This document shows, piece by piece, positions 51,445-52,583 of a stretch of 52,583 nucleotides of DNA; position 1 is the stretch's first letter; the number at the start of each line of letters is the position of its first letter. This stretch comes from DATLYH01 sp035575035 (lineage in GTDB: Bacteria > Planctomycetota > Planctomycetia > Gemmatales > Gemmataceae): assembly GCA_035575035.1 (NCBI GenBank), contig DATLYH010000108.1:1-52583 (forward strand). The letters are read 5' to 3'. The translations under genes were made by a program, and so were the position numbers. Below the pieces are notes generated by a model that saw only the letters and a list, made by a program, of their open reading frames with translations, did not search any database and was not told where the DNA came from.

Positions 51445-52098
51445 TTACGTCGTCTTCCGCTGCCGCCAGCGGTAGCCAACCAACCCCACGGCGCCAAGGG
51501 CGGCCAGGGTAAGGGTGGAAGGTTCGGGAACGATCTGACCGCGGATCTCGCCGCCCGGGAACTGGACGGTGTGGAAGTTGATATACGCCCGGCCTGCCAG
51601 GATGTTCGCTATCTGTGCGGTCAGTGTCGTGTTGTTCCCCTCATTCAGGTCCCACTTGCCAGTGATGGTTCCCCCTACTCCTGTGGTGAAAGGAGTGACC
51701 ACAACATCGTTAGGATTATTGTCATTGAACGGCGCGCCAAAGAAACCGAAGACAACTCCCGCATTCACGCCAGGAGGAGCTGGGGCGTGAATGTGGGCCG
51801 CTGTCAGATTGTCCCGAGTGATGTTAGGCGTTTGCGTGCCGGTGAAATCGATGTTGAACACCGTGGCGGAATACGTCAACGATGTCCGCGCATCGTTCAG
51901 GACAAACGTCGCAAACCCAAAGGACGTCGGCCGAGGGTTATTCTGATCGTCAAGAAGGGGGCGAGTGGTGCCGGGGCCGACGGGGGGAACCTCCTGGTCC
52001 GTTGTAATGTTGGCGATGAAAATCATATCTGCGGTCCCCCTGGTGCTGGCGATCAGGAGAACCAAGGAAACCAGAAGAGCAGTGCGCAGACGAAGCAT
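51445..52098 (-). CDS. CHRD-domain protein with PEP-CTERM anchor
   Basis: 217 residues. Signal peptide LLVSLVLLIASTRGTA. A CHRD domain follows: DQEVPPVG, SFGFATFVLNDARTSLTYSA, LTAAHIHAPAPPGVNAGVV, AYINFHTVQFPGGEIRGQI. The tail is VPEPSTLTLAALGAVGLVGY followed by RWRQRK, a PEP-CTERM sorting signal recognised by exosortase. It should be exported and anchored at the cell envelope. CHRD proteins are of unclear function in bacteria. No exosortase gene is in this window. Confidence 0.92.
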   Translation of the reverse strand: MLRLRTALLVSLVLLIASTRGTADMIFIANITTDQEVPPVGPGTTRPLLDDQNNPRPTSFGFATFVLNDARTSLTYSATVFNIDFTGTQTPNITRDNLTAAHIHAPAPPGVNAGVVFGFFGAPFNDNNPNDVVVTPFTTGVGGTITGKWDLNEGNNTTLTAQIANILAGRAYINFHTVQFPGGEIRGQIVPEPSTLTLAALGAVGLVGYRWRQRKTT

Positions 52099-52583
52099 GC
52101 TAGCGATCTCCTTCCGAGCGAAAAAACCATGATCAGGTCCGGCACCCCCTGACTGAGGAAATGAAGAGCACCTCAGCCAAGGGTGAGCTGCTTTCTTTTC
52201 ATCCGTCTGGGCACCGCTGAAATGACGGCATTGCCTTCCTGTCGCTCAGGACATGACGCCTTCCCGGGCTAGGCAAAGGTCGGTTCCTTCCCTGTTCGTT
52301 CTTTCACAGTGGGTGGGGATTGGACCTCCTCGTTTACCTGTACCTGTATGAGCGCGCATTCAATCCTGTATGTGTAGAGCCTGGATACCCTCGAAAGCTT
52401 CCAATTTTTTCGCTGAAGGGAACTGCAACCCCGGCCGCGGGAACCGAAGTGCCCTCTTGCACGCTCTCAGGCCCAGTGGTGCCCTCTGGGATGGCCGCCC
52501 CCCTCACCCTTACCCTCTTCCCCCCGCAGGGGGGAGAGGGGAGAAGAGGAGAGTTCCCCTCGCCCCCTGTGGGGGAGAGGGGT
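52099..52583. other. Gene-free right end with repeat
   Basis: No gene seen. The last 85 bases are a copy of the C-rich palindrome. Confidence 0.55.
52499..52583. repeat. Second copy of the C-rich palindrome (cut by window edge)
   Basis: CCCCTCACCCTTACCCTCT, then CCCCCGCAGGGGGGAGAGGGGA, then GAAGAGGAGAGTTCCCCTCG and CCCC...GGGGGAGAGGGG follow the same order as 4245-4343. The closing GGGTGAGGG arm would lie beyond the edge. Confidence 0.85.

Overview
The window looks like the chromosome of a planctomycete of the Gemmata/Gemmataceae type. This is inferred from gene content, not from a marker gene. The supporting features are high GC; Ser/Thr kinases with a short N-terminal Cys-pair zinc ribbon and many membrane segments; WD40 repeats fused to kinase-like and FecR-like proteins; an ECF sigma factor of the planctomycete/verrucomicrobial kind; several DUF1559 prepilin-like proteins paired with small lipoproteins; a UvrC without the C-terminal HhH domain; and a PEP-CTERM protein.

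Layout. (1) 1-5400, signalling: the 3' end of a kinase/WD40 gene, a complete membrane kinase, a remnant of a further kinase start, then on the other strand a vWA protein followed 4 bp later by a PP2C-like phosphatase (TerY-P-like pair). (2) 5839-11045, minus strand: ECF sigma, FecR-WD40 protein, DUF1559 protein, lipoprotein, beta-propeller protein. (3) 11543-16080, plus strand, divergent from (2): DUF1559 protein, lipoprotein, M14 metallopeptidase; then a broken DUF1559 gene at 16293-16931. (4) 17170-35244: a type IV pilus/type II secretion-like cluster with two PilB/GspE ATPases around a PilT ATPase, an inner-membrane GspF/PilC protein, six prepilin-type proteins, a 1448-residue GspK-like protein and a small lipoprotein. 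No secretin, GspL/M or prepilin peptidase is present. (5) 35252-38471: a membrane protein, a HEAT-repeat protein, tRNA-Ser(CGA), and next to it a decayed tyrosine recombinase. (6) 38472-52098: MscS channel, two tandem paralogous secreted proteins, RlmI-like methyltransferase with an overlapping rhodanese, UvrC, SerS, a lower-GC two-gene insert, citrate synthase, RfaE-like sugar kinase, RecJ, a small conserved protein and a CHRD/PEP-CTERM protein.

The most unusual feature is the number of short repeats. Four gene junctions carry inverted tandem arrays with a 7-nt unit. A C-rich palindrome of 99 bp with perfect 12-bp ends sits in frame inside the PP2C gene and recurs at the right edge of the window. 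A second GC-rich palindrome sits in frame in the M14 peptidase and has a close relative between genes at about 5585-5625. A third motif lies in frame in a kinase, recurs three times at 51252-51349, and has a diverged relative in UvrC. Some arrays supply stop codons or the N-terminus of the neighbouring protein. These were found by eye; copy numbers outside this window are unknown.
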